A stretch of 64,000 bases of DNA from Asterias rubens (Eukaryota > Echinodermata > Asteroidea > Forcipulatida > Asteriidae): contig NC_047065.1 in NCBI RefSeq assembly GCF_902459465.1, forward strand, positions 16,841,634-16,905,633, written 5' to 3'. Position numbers and translations under genes: made by a program. Every line of letters begins with the position of its first letter. Within the stretch, counting starts at the first letter, position 1. Of the stretch, positions 33,919 to 45,429 are shown in pieces. The notes under the pieces are model-generated. The model saw only the letters and a list, made by a program, of their open reading frames with translations, did no database searches and was not told the origin of the DNA.

Positions 33919-36212
33919 GGTTTCCGTCATTATTTTGCACAGTAATGGAAAAGCGCAATCTTCTTTTCTATATAATTCTTCTTTTCTATGAAGTTTTGTT
34001 TTTCTTTTGACTAAAGGTTAAACGTTCTGCGCATTTCAGAACGATAAGTCAGCACTATCATTCATTCTTCGGTTGTTGCTGCTGTGAAAATATTAAATTT
34101 AGACTTCATGACATTTTACAGGCAACAAATTACGATGGTCAACTAAGTTTGATTCCGAAATCACTTCTTGTTATGCTTTATGTAATCTTTGAAGACATTT
34201 ACGTATAGATAAACCTATAGGCCTCTACTCTATAAAAGGGAAAAAAACTTCAGACGCGATATTGAATAACGAATACTAACTATAGCATTCGTACGTTTGG
34301 TTCCGAAAAATACAGATAGGACCTAGGTGTTATTAATGCAGTGTGATACCAGATTTCTCTTTCTGATTAAAACGTGTTGATAATTAATGATTAAATGATT
34401 CCCATTTTGTACATCAACTTTAATATTGTATGTATGTAGTGATACAGGTTTCGCATTGAATAAACAAAATATTTACTTTTAAAACTATGACAAATGATTG
34501 TTCTCACGCGTCCTATAGTTACAAAAATTAGTCATTAAACATGTCAATCCAGTCCCCTACATTCCAATAATTTCCGTGCAAAAAAACAATACCTCAGCAT
34601 GATTGGATTGATTAACCATTGTCAACAGTTTAACACCACTAATATGGTAGAATGTGAAACAAAGGTGCAGAGGCAGGCAATTTAGGACTGTCACAATTTT
34701 GAAAGCTTACCTGTTATGAAGGTGTACTCGGCAGCGTTAACATTTAGTGAGATTGGGGAATTTGGTTTTATTTAATTCTGTTATGAAATTTCACACTAGC
34801 AATTTTAAAGGGGTGTTTTATCAAAATAGTTCTTTCAGAAAATTCATATGAACCTGCTTTTTTTTTTTTTTTTTTGCATGCGGTTGAGGGATTTTTGCGG
34901 AGGCACCAACCCCTTTTAAGTTGATTATGTTTTATTTAGTAAATACTTAGAGAAATTAGAGGAATTCCATACGGTTAAGACGAATAATCGAATCAGTTGT
35001 TATCAACCCTGGATGTGTTATTCAAATATGGGTTATGGGAGGCCGCCTTCCGAAAAACGGGAAAAGACACGCCACTAACATCTCCTCTGCACTACGAGTT
35101 GACTTGTTGGAAGATTTCGGATCATATGATACCCCTGTTTAACTGGTACCAAAGTCAACTCGAGCAAAGTCATACAAAATAATTATAGGCTGAGATGGAG
35201 GAAAAAACGAAGAAAGCAAGTTGAGAATCTATCTATATACATGTACTAATGCAAGTCACGTGTCTGTTTGTGTTAGAAAAACTCCCAGGTGCCTCTTCAG
35301 ATCGGGCTGCAGATTTTCTTACGGCATTTTTTAGGTCCGACTCCGGTGATCAAACAAATAGGTTTTTTTTTTTTTTTTTTTTTTTTTTTCGTATTTCAAA
35401 TTTTGATTTATTTCACGTCCTTTTTTGAAAGAGGATGAACGAATTCAAGGTATGAAAGCCCAGCTTACAATAGATGCACAAAGAACGCTCTATAATCACG
35501 TCCGCAAAGAGCATGCGCCTCGAAGTCAGGCCAGGTTTGCTACATGCTAGGTTTGCTGTAGCGTGGTGTAACGGGTTTGAAGGGGGTAAGTGGAGGGACG
35601 CAATACAAATAACTGTGGCAAGCAACCCATCTTACATTAAGACGAATCTGAGTGCTTTTTAAATCGATGTTTTTGTCCCGTATACTATTGCCGAAGAAAG
35701 GGAATCATTCTAAACACATCAGAGATAGAGCAACAGCACTGTACTGGAGCGGTCCAAAACAGTGGCAAAAGTAGTTTGACAATAAAAACAACAGTCCAAT
35801 AAAAAGCCCCAGTCCAACTTCACAAAATGCAGTGTACATGTAATTTATACAATACAGACAGAAAATAAGTGTTATCAGTAATGTTGAATCAAACGTTTTC
35901 TCTTTACGATAGAGTAATTTTTGTTGAGACGAGTGTTGCGCACTTATCCTTATATCTTTCAAATTCGCACACGTAACCATCAGGTTTATAGAACAATAGT
36001 AATATGATTAGGCTACAACTAAATACTTCTACTAAATTTCAACAGGTCAGATGATCCACTTTTTTCAATAAAAACAGCATTGTTAGGTTTGAAAATTACA
36101 TCATCATCAGAATTTGTTTTTTGCGGACTTCCAAATTCCATACAACCAACACCGCCCCCTCCATTTTATTTTTTATTTTTATTATTTTAATTAAATCAAA
36201 TTCACACTGGAA
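33919..36212. other. intergenic, no gene recognised
   Basis: AT-rich sequence with poly-T runs near 34858 and 35370. Short open frames (for example 35413-35662 on both strands) show no recognisable domain or splice structure. Confidence 0.5.
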
Positions 36213-36572
36213 TTAAAGCCATTGGACCCTTTCGGTACAGAAAAAAAAAGTTCACAGATTTACAAATAACTTACACGGTTTACAGAAGGTAGTGGTGAAA
36301 GACTGCTCTTGAAATAATATTCCATGAAATGCTTTACTTTTTGAGAAAACAGTAAAACAATATCAATTCTCGTTAACGAGAATTACGGATTTATTTTAAA
36401 CACATGTCATGACACGGCGAAACGCGCGGATACAAGGGTGGGTTTTCCCGTTATTTTCTCCCGACCGATTAAGCCCAAATTTTCACAGGTTTGTTATTTG
36501 ATATGGAAGTTGTTATACACGAAGTGTGGGCCTTGGACAATACTGTTTACCGAAAGGGTCCAATGGCTTTAA
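36213..36572. mobile_element. MITE family B, complete
   Basis: Begins TTAAAGCCATTGGACCCTTT and ends AAAGGGTCCAATGGCTTTAA: perfect 20-bp terminal inverted repeats around about 360 bp without coding. A second copy, in the opposite orientation, is at 49199-49568. Internal blocks such as TTCTCGTTAACGAGAATTAC are shared with that copy. Confidence 0.8.
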
Positions 36573-36849
36573 AAGACCACAAGTTTGAAAGGTAAAGTAC
36601 AGGAGCTCCAGTTAAAACCGGAAGATTCTCGGGCTTGGCCATTAAACCAAGCCTCAAATTACTAATCCATTAATGTGCTGTTTATAAAAAGACATGTATT
36701 TTAGGGCAGAAATTAAGGGGAAAGATCGTCCAAAACGCAATTTCACGACCTTTACTTCGCATGTGGGCCAAGCTGCTACTTTAAGCCAATCACACGCCCA
36801 ATTCTAACCCTAACGCGCCAAGTGTACTTTTGTTCATATTTTGTTCATG

Positions 36850-37056
36850 TTCAAATGCAGTCACTATACATCGAGACATGCAGTCACGATACATCGAGAC
36901 ATGCAGTCACGTATCATCGAGACATGCAGTCACGATACATCGAGACATGCAGTCACGTATCATCGAGACACAGTCACGATACATCGAGACATGCAGTCAC
37001 GATACATCGAGACATGCAGTCACGTATCATCGAGACACGCAGTCACAATCCTCGAA
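36850..37056 (-). repeat. 23-bp minisatellite 3' of the inverted lectin
   Basis: About nine units containing CACGATACATCGAGACATGC (reverse complement of the array near 31400). It lies 3' of the minus-strand lectin, so gene and array were duplicated and inverted as one unit. No (CTGT)n tract here. Confidence 0.88.
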
Positions 37057-37307
37057 AATCCACAGAATACAGAGAGTAATCAGAGTCAAGGGACTCGTCA
37101 TGGTGTTTTTCAGTTCAGTGAAATGTGATTTTGCTCGTTGTGAGAAAAAGTGGCATTTCTCGTCTTCCTTGATGTCTCCTTCAGCAGCCGTATCACGACG
37201 TTGTGTTGTTGAGCTGGCACACCACAATCCCTCCACCTTGCTCCAGCAGATTGAAAGAACAACGTCAGGGTGTGATTTGGCGATCCCTCCTGCATGACTC
37301 GAGACAC

Positions 37308-37871
37308 TTACTGAGAACTAAGGCGACCATCATCACCGGTGTACAGGCAGAATAATGGAGTGTTGGTGACGGGGACAGGGAGCTCACAGACTGCGTAGTT
37401 TTCCCTGTAGCAAGGTTGATCATCCCATTTACCGCCACGGTCACCCCACATTGCTGCACAATACAAATAGATGGAATCCGGTTGTCCTGCTGCCCAGTTC
37501 TTGTAAGACCCGCTTGTATTACTCAGCAGACCATCCCAATGTCCCTTCGCTTTGATTAAACCAATCCAGAGATTTGGAGTTGTGGTGTCCTCAATCTTTT
37601 GCAGAAAGAATTCCCAAATAAACTCCTGTGCCGATTGTGAGTTTGGGATACCAAGCGTTGCTCCATACTCGGTACAAAGACTCTTTGCGTTGTTCCAAGT
37701 CATCTTCTCCGTTATGATGAAGTAACATGACGCTCCGTCTTTGCGCCAATCAGGAGGGCAGTTTCCATGCTGGCAGTTCTTTTGCTGGCAGATACCTGCC
37801 AGAATACTACCACAACCGAGAATCAGAAGCAGACTTGAAACTTTAAAGATATTCATTTTTGGATTCAGCAA
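37308..37871 (-). CDS. secreted C-type lectin (inverted copy 4)
   Basis: Intronless 187-residue secreted lectin on the minus strand. Two starts are possible (residue 1 or the MNIF methionine at residue 6, 37856); the latter matches the 30273 copy. Signal peptide, Cys-rich lead, then one C-type lectin domain with WIGL, GQPDS (galactose-type QPD) and WDDQPC, and the family tail VTNTPLFCLYTGDDG. This is the most diverged intact member: differences concentrate in the long loop before and after QPD (KAKGHWDGLLSNTSGSYKNW; IYLYCAAMWGDRGG), where sugar specificity is set, so a different ligand is possible. Its 3' flank keeps the lectin 3' UTR homology and the minisatellite. Function beyond Ca2+-dependent sugar binding is inference. 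Confidence 0.87.
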   Translation of the reverse strand: MLNPKMNIFKVSSLLLILGCGSILAGICQQKNCQHGNCPPDWRKDGASCYFIITEKMTWNNAKSLCTEYGATLGIPNSQSAQEFIWEFFLQKIEDTTTPNLWIGLIKAKGHWDGLLSNTSGSYKNWAAGQPDSIYLYCAAMWGDRGGKWDDQPCYRENYAVCELPVPVTNTPLFCLYTGDDGRLSSQ

Positions 37872-38808
37872 AAGTGAACTGGCTCGATGTCTGAAGGCAA
37901 AGGGGGTAGGGCCGGCCAGTGATGTATCACGGTAGGCAGCTCAGTGAGAATTGTACCGATGGCCCAAAACGGCTTCCGTTATCAACTCCTCTGGTCACTT
38001 CCACGCTAACAATGACGTCCACACTGACGACAGTGCCTCTTTAATTGCAATCAGTTCGCTTGTGTTATGATATTATTGTTAATTATATCTTAATTGTACA
38101 TCCATCAATCAGACATCATTGTGAGGGCATTGTTCCCTTTTGATTGGCGTTTTGATTTGTTACCGCAAAATCCAGGTTACACATGAGCATCAGCGGTACC
38201 TACGTTGACTAGGTATACTATTTCGCTCGCCCGTATGCAAGTAAACTGATTTTTTTTTCTTCACACTCATGACATAAATAAGCCAAGTCTTAATTATAAG
38301 TGACAGTTGCTTCGAGTTTACTTCGAGAAGCGTTTTGAGAGATGCATTCGGCCCTTTGAACCAATTCGTGATGTTTTATTAACTGCTCGTAGGGTTCAGA
38401 GATTCCTGTGTACACTCAGTATTGATCAATATATGATATATAAATAGAAGACAACAACAAAACAAAAGTCAAGTACCAGTTTCCCCTTTCAATATTTATT
38501 TGTACGCATGAGATAGAGTATCAATAGTATTAAAAACATTGTCTCGTAGCGATTCGCTGGTCGCTTTATATTACTATTTAAAGCTAAACTACTTTAATCG
38601 AACTACAATGGGCGATGGTTCACATCTTAGCATGGGCTTCATCTTAGCATGGGGTCCACAACGTCACGGAGGAGCTGCCAGCTAAGATCCTTCTAAGAAA
38701 TAAATATCATCTTACCAATATACATTCATTTCAAAGGCAACAAATCATACTGTTTAATTAACCCGTAAGTTTTCATTGTAGCGCCCCCTCCGTGTGTTAA
38801 AATCAAGT
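37872..38808. other. upstream region of the inverted lectin; otherwise intergenic
   Basis: 37872 to about 38080 is a diverged version of the sequence upstream of the other lectins (shared AACGGCTTCCGTTATCAACTCC block as read on the plus strand). The rest shows no gene. Confidence 0.5.
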
Positions 38809-39195
38809 TTAAAGGCAGTGGACACTATTGGTAATTGTCAAAATCCAGTCTTCTCATTTTGTGTATCTCAACATGTACATAAAATAACAAACTTGTCAAA
38901 AATTGAGCTCGATTGGTCGTCGGAGTTGCGAGATAACTATGAATTAAAAAGAACACCCTTTTCACACGAAGTGGGACAACAAAGTTGTATTGCTTGATTT
39001 CGAGACCTCAAGTTCTAAACTTAAGGTCTCGAAATCAAATTCGTGGAAAATTACTTCTTTCTCGAAAGCTACATCACTTCAGATGGAGCCGTTTCTCACA
39101 AGGTTATATACTATCAACCTCTCCCTATTACTTGTAACCAATTAAGGTTTTATGCTTATAATTATTTTGAGTAAATACCAATGTCCACTGCCTTT
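38809..39195. mobile_element. MITE family A, complete
   Basis: Starts AAAGGCAGTGGACACTATTG and ends with its near inverted complement (ACCAATGTCCACTGCCTTTA). The interior also folds back (GAGACCTCAAGTTCTAAACT...AAGGTCTCGAAATC). No coding. Confidence 0.8.
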
Positions 39196-39377
39196 ATATA
39201 CATACACATTTGTACATTTTAAATGTGGCCAACATTACGTTTCGGGAATGCAGAACGTTCTTTAGACTAATCTTAATATTACACAAGCCATCTTGTTGCA
39301 TGTCTCAGTCGCCATATGTACCAACAACACACCTAGTTTATTATAGTCTTTTACTGGAAAAATGGGAGTTTTTGAAT

Positions 39378-39640
39378 GGTTTTCACCAAAGATTATAGAG
39401 CGCCGCAAGGCGCAAGATGCGGAACTGAAGCTTTATCTATTGTTGGAATGTGAAATACGCATGGGCGCCATTTCAGCAAGTGAATGTTTTGTTTCCCATT
39501 GATAGGAATGGTCATTGTCTGCACTGATCTACTGTTGTATCAAAAGAGTTACTTGCCGAAATGGCGTCCAGTGGGATATCACATTTCAGCCCGAGTTCCG
39601 CATCTTGCGCCTTGCGGCGCTCTATAATCTTTGGTTTTCA
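39378..39640. mobile_element. inverted-repeat element with ~41-bp arms
   Basis: The left arm, from CCAAAGATTATAGAGCGCCG to GATGCGGAACT, is an exact inverted match of the right arm, from AGTTCCGCATC to ATAATCTTTGG (about 39593-39633). A second, weaker inverted pair (GCGCCATTTC / GAAATGGCGTC) lies inside. About 255 bp, no coding: MITE-like or foldback. Confidence 0.75.
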
Positions 39641-39699
39641 CTCACTGGTCATCATGACAGACGGCATGCTGGGCCGGTGTCAAATGCAATTGAGTCTGT

Positions 39700-40085
39700 C
39701 ATGCAATACTGTCCGCTCCGGACACTTTTGCGTATTTAATCGTGTCCGGGGCTATGCAAAAACCGTCCGGTGGATGTACATGACTCCATGTATGTGCGCG
39801 CGTAAGCGAGCATGCATGCACTAAACACACGTATATGCAGCATGAATATTCAGGTATTTTATGAATACCAAACTGCCGAACATTTCCCATGTCATTCATG
39901 CCATGCACTTAGCAGCTTGTAGAAAAATGGCCAACGTGTTCCGTCGGCGACCAAGGGCGTTTAATTTACTGCAAGGACGATTTTGCACGGGGGCGGACAC
40001 AAATGCATATGCAAAAGTGTCCGGGCGGACATAATTGCATTATGCAGCGGACAGTCCTCCGAATAGTATTGCATAGAGGACATAA
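39700..40085. mobile_element. GTCCG-rich inverted-repeat element
   Basis: ATGCAATACT near the left and AGTATTGCAT near the right form inverted ends. Between them, CGGACA/TGTCCG motifs and TGCATATGCAAAAGTGTCCG-like blocks recur in both orientations. Non-coding MITE-like element; the exact ends are uncertain. Confidence 0.5.
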
Positions 40086-40814
40086 TTGCATGCGACACGG
40101 GCTCCAAGCCGCCCCAAGCCTCTAATCACTATACCATTCCTGCTGACGTGGTATATTTTCTTCCTTTTATTGCATGACCTATGTACAAGGTCCGTAAAGT
40201 TGTGTAGTCGAAAATGTGTTACTACAGTGGCGGATTGTGTTAGTTTATGAAGTAAAAGGAAAACCACATAAAAATTATTTTGAGAGACATTTGTTTGAAT
40301 CATTATACATGTATTCTATTGTTTTGTAAACAATAATTCATCTCAAAATAAACCCTTTTACAACCCAAAGCTCCAATCCGAAGGTAATGTCACCACAATT
40401 TATGATTCGTCCTCCAGAAAGAATAGGTTCACTTTATGTGTAGTGTTTCACATTATTATATATAATATCAAAGTCTCATATAGCGCACGTATCTACCAAA
40501 CAAGGTACTCAAGGGGCCCGAGTATAAACAAACTTATATGACCCGACTTTGATGTCAAGAGAGGCTCACCCCAACGATGGCTTGTTGCTAACTGCACCAC
40601 AACGGTCAACCTTTACCAGACACTATGTAATAAAGCCCCAGCATTTCTAATACCTTTGCGCTTAATATAAGCGCTTTGATACACCCATAGATGCAATATA
40701 AAAACTTTTTTTAAGATTATTATATTAATATTTTCACACTAACACATGAATGAGCCATACAACATCTGGAGACATTTTTGAAATAATAAACTGAAATTAA
40801 AAACGAACAATTTA
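40086..40814. other. intergenic / TMEM208 3' region
   Basis: No gene recognised. The segment just below 40815 is expected to hold the TMEM208 3' UTR. Confidence 0.45.
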
Positions 40815-43800
40815 TCATCTTCTCTGCATTTTGCGTTCCATTTTCTTTTGTTTCTTATCGTCGACCTCCGCAGCAGGAGCAAAAAACCACGGAGCAAGAA
40901 TAGTTGTCCAGAGAAGGTAAAAAGCTCGGCCTGGAATAACCAGCCAGAGGAGCCAAAAGTAGTCTGTCATGATACTTAGCACTTGGATGACTGCCGTAAC
41001 GAGTAGAATATCTTTCACATGCCTGTATGTAAATGTATAGTTTAAAAAAAAAAGTTGTCAATCACCTACATGTAATCATTGTAAGTGCACCACTTAAAAT
41101 TATCTCAGCACACTGAACACACTGACAATTAAAAGCTTTTAAAACATTAAACAGTTGAACAATAAAAAAGTAAAACATTATATTAAAAACACGACTACCA
41201 TAATTACAACAAAACAAATACCATATAATTAAGGGCAGTGGACACTATTGGTAATTACTCAAAATAATTATTAAAAACTAACATAAGACCTTTCTTGATG
41301 ACAAGTGATGGGGAGGGGTTGATGGTATAACAAATTTTGAGAAACGGCACCCTCTGAAGTTCCATAGTTTTCAAGAAAGAAGAAATTTTCCACGAATTTG
41401 ATTTTGAGACCTCAAAATCCATCATCTAAACGCACACAACTTCCTGTGACAACTTCCTATGACAAGGGTGTTTTTTCATTCATTATTATCTCGCAAGTTC
41501 GATAACCGACTGAGCTCTAGTTTTCACAGGTTTGTTACTTTATGCATCTTTATGTTGAGATACACCAACTGTGAAGGCTAGATTTTGACAATTACCAATA
41601 GTGTCCAGTGTCTTTAAATGATTCTATAGCTGTGGGCTGCATGAGTATTTGATGGAAGATCATCCCATACCATGGGAGCAACACCACAAAAAGCATGATT
41701 ACCATATCATTGGAACAACAATGGAATATTGGAACAACAATCCTTTAAACTCTAAAAAATAGCTTCAATATTGTAGAATCAACATTGAGACAAACTAAAC
41801 ACCACAATAAACAGTTAACTTGGGAACGGCTTTAGAACAGAAGTATTTATGTCCTTCAAAACGAGGTCTCTTTTACATGCATTACACAACACCTGGGACC
41901 GATGGCTTTACGTCCCATCCTAAGGATGAGGCAATAGCGGTTAAGGGACTTGCACAAGGACATAAGTATCATGACCCAGACTCGAACCCACACTCTGCTG
42001 ATCAGAACACCGTAACTTAATTGGTGCACTAAAGATCGCTTGGCTATAGACCTTTCTTTTGTTGATAAACAAACCGCCTTGGTTGGCATGGTCGGCCGAA
42101 TGTTAGTAAATCACTAAATCGTAAAAACAGATGTTTTAACAAAATTCAACATTTTCTGCAAACTTTCAGTTAAATAAAATACCTCTCATAATTAGTTGTT
42201 TTGTTTTAAACAAAATCAACAAATTTGGTTACATTGTTACCAAAAATAGCGATCTTTTCTTGATTGCACTTAAGGCTTTCCATAGTTTTCCAATCTGGGT
42301 TGGCAAAAACTCGGGCTGTGACGTTGCAAAAGAAAGGTCTATTACCTACAAATCTAGGTCTGAAGTGCGTTTTAGCGGCCATAACCAAAACTGTTTCAGT
42401 TGAACTTGCCAATGGTTGATCACTGGCCATAGGCTGAAACAGCTATTGGTTACAGCCGTGAAAACACACCCCAGGGGTTGGTTAGGAGAAAGGTAAAGAT
42501 TGAAACTCACTCAGCCATGCCATTCTCCATGTTTAGGTCTACACCTCCGTCCACTACTGAGCCTGTTGATGAGTATTTAGCCTTGGCCATGAAGGCCATA
42601 AACTGGTAACAGCCGAAGTACACAGAAGATGCAAATATCAACAACAGCTGCGGTAAGGGAAAACAAAAAAATGTAAACAACAAACAAGACATTATAAGAC
42701 AGCATTGTTAAAACTTTTCAGGTAGTTTGGAAAGAATCGAGATGTCTAAAACTTTAATCCATTAAAACAGCAGCCCAACATTTTTTAGGCCGGCACCCAG
42801 ATGGCACTATGTGTGTTCTCAACTGCTTTGACCTCTCCTACTGAATACTGTGTCAGATTTTACATGACAAAAACACCAACATTCCGAAATGAGAGTTGCA
42901 AATTTTGGGACTCTGATCAAATACAAGAAGAAAACATTAAGACGACAATAACTTTGGAGAGCTGAAGGTAGGAATTTATATTCCTCTTAAAACAGTCTAG
43001 ATTGTAGGATGGAGGTAAACACGCACCAGGCATGAAGTTCTAAAAAGATTCAGTAGGCCCTACCTACTAAAGCTGTGGATGGCTCTTTGTACTACATTTA
43101 GCAAAGTAAGCTGTATGGGTCAGAACAAGAGTAGAAAGCCTGGTTTCATGCTCACACACCCCAATATAGGAGGAACAAGGTCCGATTCTAAGGAGCAATT
43201 CCAAAAATCATTCAACTCTTTGAACGAGAAGTTGAGGGTAATTTTACAGTGGCTTTATGATTATTATCACAGAATTACCACAAATAAAACTGTTTGTCAA
43301 AATTATACTCACCCAGTGTAGCCACGTAAAGGATTCTAGCCACCATAGAAGACGAACGACGACATACGCAGCACTTGCCCCAAACATGATGTTACGGTAA
43401 TAGATCAGCGTTTGTTTGTTCTCCTCTGCAATCTGTTTCTGACCTTTCGTTGCTACTTTACCCTTAGGCTGTAACGAGAAAGAAAAAAACAAAAACAAAA
43501 AAAATTTAAAAAAAGAGAGAGAAAAAGTTTGTCACTTTACTTGGTTAAAGGCAGTGGACACTATTGGTAATTACTCAAAATAATTATTGGCATAAAACCT
43601 TACAGTTACTTGGAAACGAGTAATGGGGAGAGACTGATGGTATAAAACATTGTGAGAAACAGCTCCCTCTGAAGTGACCTAGTTTTGGAGAAAGAAGTAA
43701 TTTTTCACGAATTTGATTTTGAGACCTCAAGTTTAGAACTTGAGGTCTCGAAATCAAGCATCACAAAGCAGCCAACTTCGTGTGACAAGGGTGTTTTTTC

Positions 43801-44741
43801 TTTCATAGCCGTCTCGCAACTCCGACGACCGATCGAGCTCAAATTTTCACAGGTTTGTTATTTTAATAGGCAAGTACGCCGAAAGACAACATGGCGAATA
43901 TTACCATTCGTAAGTTCGGGGTAAAAAAACACCTTTTTTACAGTTAAAAATACTATTTTGTCAACAGTTTGAAAGTGATTTAGATGCAATGACTCTTTTG
44001 CACATATTAAATGGTTGAATTATGTTCAAATGTTCTGTTAAAGTGCATTTAAAAATTGTTGTCATGAGTTGTCGTGAGGGGTCGTGAGTTGTCGGTATTT
44101 AGTGCGACCGGTCCATCCATGTCATGGTCGTAGGTAGCCCCACTTGACTTGTGTGGCCAAGGGCAAGGCTAGCTGAATCCTTAGGATTCAGCTAGCCTTG
44201 GCCACACAAGTGGGGCTAGGTCGTCTCGTAGAGGAGGGTCGTAGAACGTCGGGAGGGTTGTATACTCATAGAGTGTCAACAAGACAAGGGTTACAATTAT
44301 TTACAAAATACAATAAAAAAAAATTAAAAAGTTGTTGAGGCCAGTGCCAGTGGGACATGTGGGACAGAGCGAGCTAGTGACCCATAGAAGCTCAATCCAT
44401 AGATGATGCGCTTAGGATAGGAAAGGAAAAGTAAAAAATATAATAATATATAGTCTAGACTTACCAACGAGATATCCCTTTTGTAAAAACGAGTTAAAAG
44501 GTGGTGGTGCAAACGGAAAGTTATCCGTAGGAAGCACAAACATTTATTTAACATTTCTTCACGAAACTGGTGCAGCACTACACCCCACTATGCAGTGCAT
44601 GCCATATGCATGCACACTGACCTGTCACATATCACAATATATATCATACAAACCGCACGATAAACAAACCTTTAATTTCATTATGTATCAGTTATCAGGT
44701 ACATCATCAATTACATGACAATTCTAGATACTCACCGCCAT
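40815..44741 (-). CDS. TMEM208: transmembrane protein 208 (SND2-type ER targeting factor)
   Basis: Four coding exons on the minus strand: 44736-44741 (only ATG GCG), 43313-43468, 42511-42647 and 40815-41022, giving 168 aa; the human protein is 173. All junctions are GT/AG with matching phases. The start is set by the six-base first exon ending at GTGAGT, since exon 2 begins directly with PKGKVATKGQKQI, as expected after MA. Hydrophobic segments: about residues 28-46, 55-74 and a double segment from ILLVTAVIQVL to YLLWTTIL; the tail is basic (KKQKKMERKMQRR). Family marker: DGGVDLNMENGMAE. Known role: ER membrane protein of the SND pathway that helps insert tail-anchored and other membrane proteins, also linked to autophagy and ER stress. 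Introns hold MITEs and a SINE. Confidence 0.95.
41229..41617. mobile_element. MITE family A, complete, in TMEM208 intron
   Basis: Starts TAAGGGCAGTGGACACTATTG-type end and closes with ACCAATAGTGTCCAGTGTCT; same family as 38809-39195, opposite orientation. Confidence 0.8.
41836..42044 (-). mobile_element. tRNA-headed SINE (minus), in TMEM208 intron
   Basis: Read on the minus strand, a degenerate tRNA-like head with B-box GGGTTCGAGTC is followed by the tail block GACGTAAAGCCATCGGTCCC. The same kind of Leu-tRNA-like head is clearer at 61197. Acceptor-stem pairing is poor, so this is a SINE rather than a tRNA gene. Confidence 0.55.
42045..42344. mobile_element. MITE with TATAGACCTTTCTTTTG ends
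   Basis: Left TATAGACCTTTCTTTTG and right CAAAAGAAAGGTCTAT are inverted repeats bounding about 300 bp with no coding, inside the last TMEM208 intron. Confidence 0.55.
43546..43868. mobile_element. MITE family A, truncated, in TMEM208 intron
   Basis: Begins TTAAAGGCAGTGGACACTAT and runs through the internal GAGACCTCAAG...CTTGAGGTCTC foldback to CACAGGTTTGTTATTTTA, but lacks the distal terminal repeat. Confidence 0.75.
44134..44218. repeat. long near-perfect palindrome
   Basis: TAGCCCCACTTG...GGCTAGCTGAATCC and its complement GGATTCAGCTAGCC...CAAGTGGGGCTA meet at a TTA centre near 44173-44180. Arms of about 35-40 bp are interrupted only by small inserts in the left arm. In TMEM208 intron 1. 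Confidence 0.8.
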
Positions 44742-44976
44742 GATATTTGTAGTTCTCTACAAGATAAAAACTGTGCTGGTACTGCTGGTAGCAGAACTTC
44801 GTTCGCGTGTTTGATTTTTTTTTAAGTCGTCTGATACTGAAATTTACGGAGCGCCCTCTACTTTGCTCGATAATGGAAAAAGCCTGCCGACCCCATCGAT
44901 CGCAGGAAAGCACTAAATACTAAGAGAATAATATACCCGAGCGAGAATGACCTTATGGCGTCATTTTGCATATGCT
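44742..44976 (-). promoter_or_regulatory. TMEM208 5' flank
   Basis: Region upstream of the minus-strand start with no other gene. No TATA box is obvious, as expected for a housekeeping gene. The promoter is inferred from position only. Confidence 0.35.
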
Positions 44977-45310
44977 TGCATCTTTTAGACATGAAAATAT
45001 TAACAACCAAGTCCCGGTGGTTAGTCCACTCTTATGTAACAACTCCCCAAACCTGCTGCTACAAATGTACTTGAATAAAGAGGTCTGAAGCAGTACTTGC
45101 ATCTTTTAGACATGAAAATATTAACAACCAGGTCCTAGTGGTTAGTCCACTCTTATGTAACAACTCCCCAAACCTGCTGCTACAATTGTACTTTAATATA
45201 GAGGGTCTGAAGCAGTATACTTGCATCTTTTAGACATGAAATCATTAACAACCAGGTCCTGGTGGTTAGTCCACTCTTATAGTGTAACAACTCCCCAAAC
45301 CTGCTGCGTT
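44977..45310. repeat. ~120-bp tandem repeat, 2.7 copies
   Basis: Three successive copies start CTTGCATCTTTTAGACATGA (about 44977, 45096 and 45221) and contain GGTGGTTAGTCCACTCTTAT and CTCCCCAAACCTGCTGC, with about 95% identity. Confidence 0.88.
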
Positions 45311-45429
45311 GGGGATCGTCGCGAACCGTGCCGGAATGTTCCGAGAGCACACGAAAAGTTCCGAACCGCTGTAGAGGTTAGTTTTTAGTGCCTTCCTCGA
45401 TGGCAAATCACTCAAAACCGATTCATTCT

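Noticed and set aside
36822-37297. 155-codon plus-strand frame 3' of the inverted lectin
   Set aside because: Minisatellite translation plus antisense of the lectin 3' UTR.
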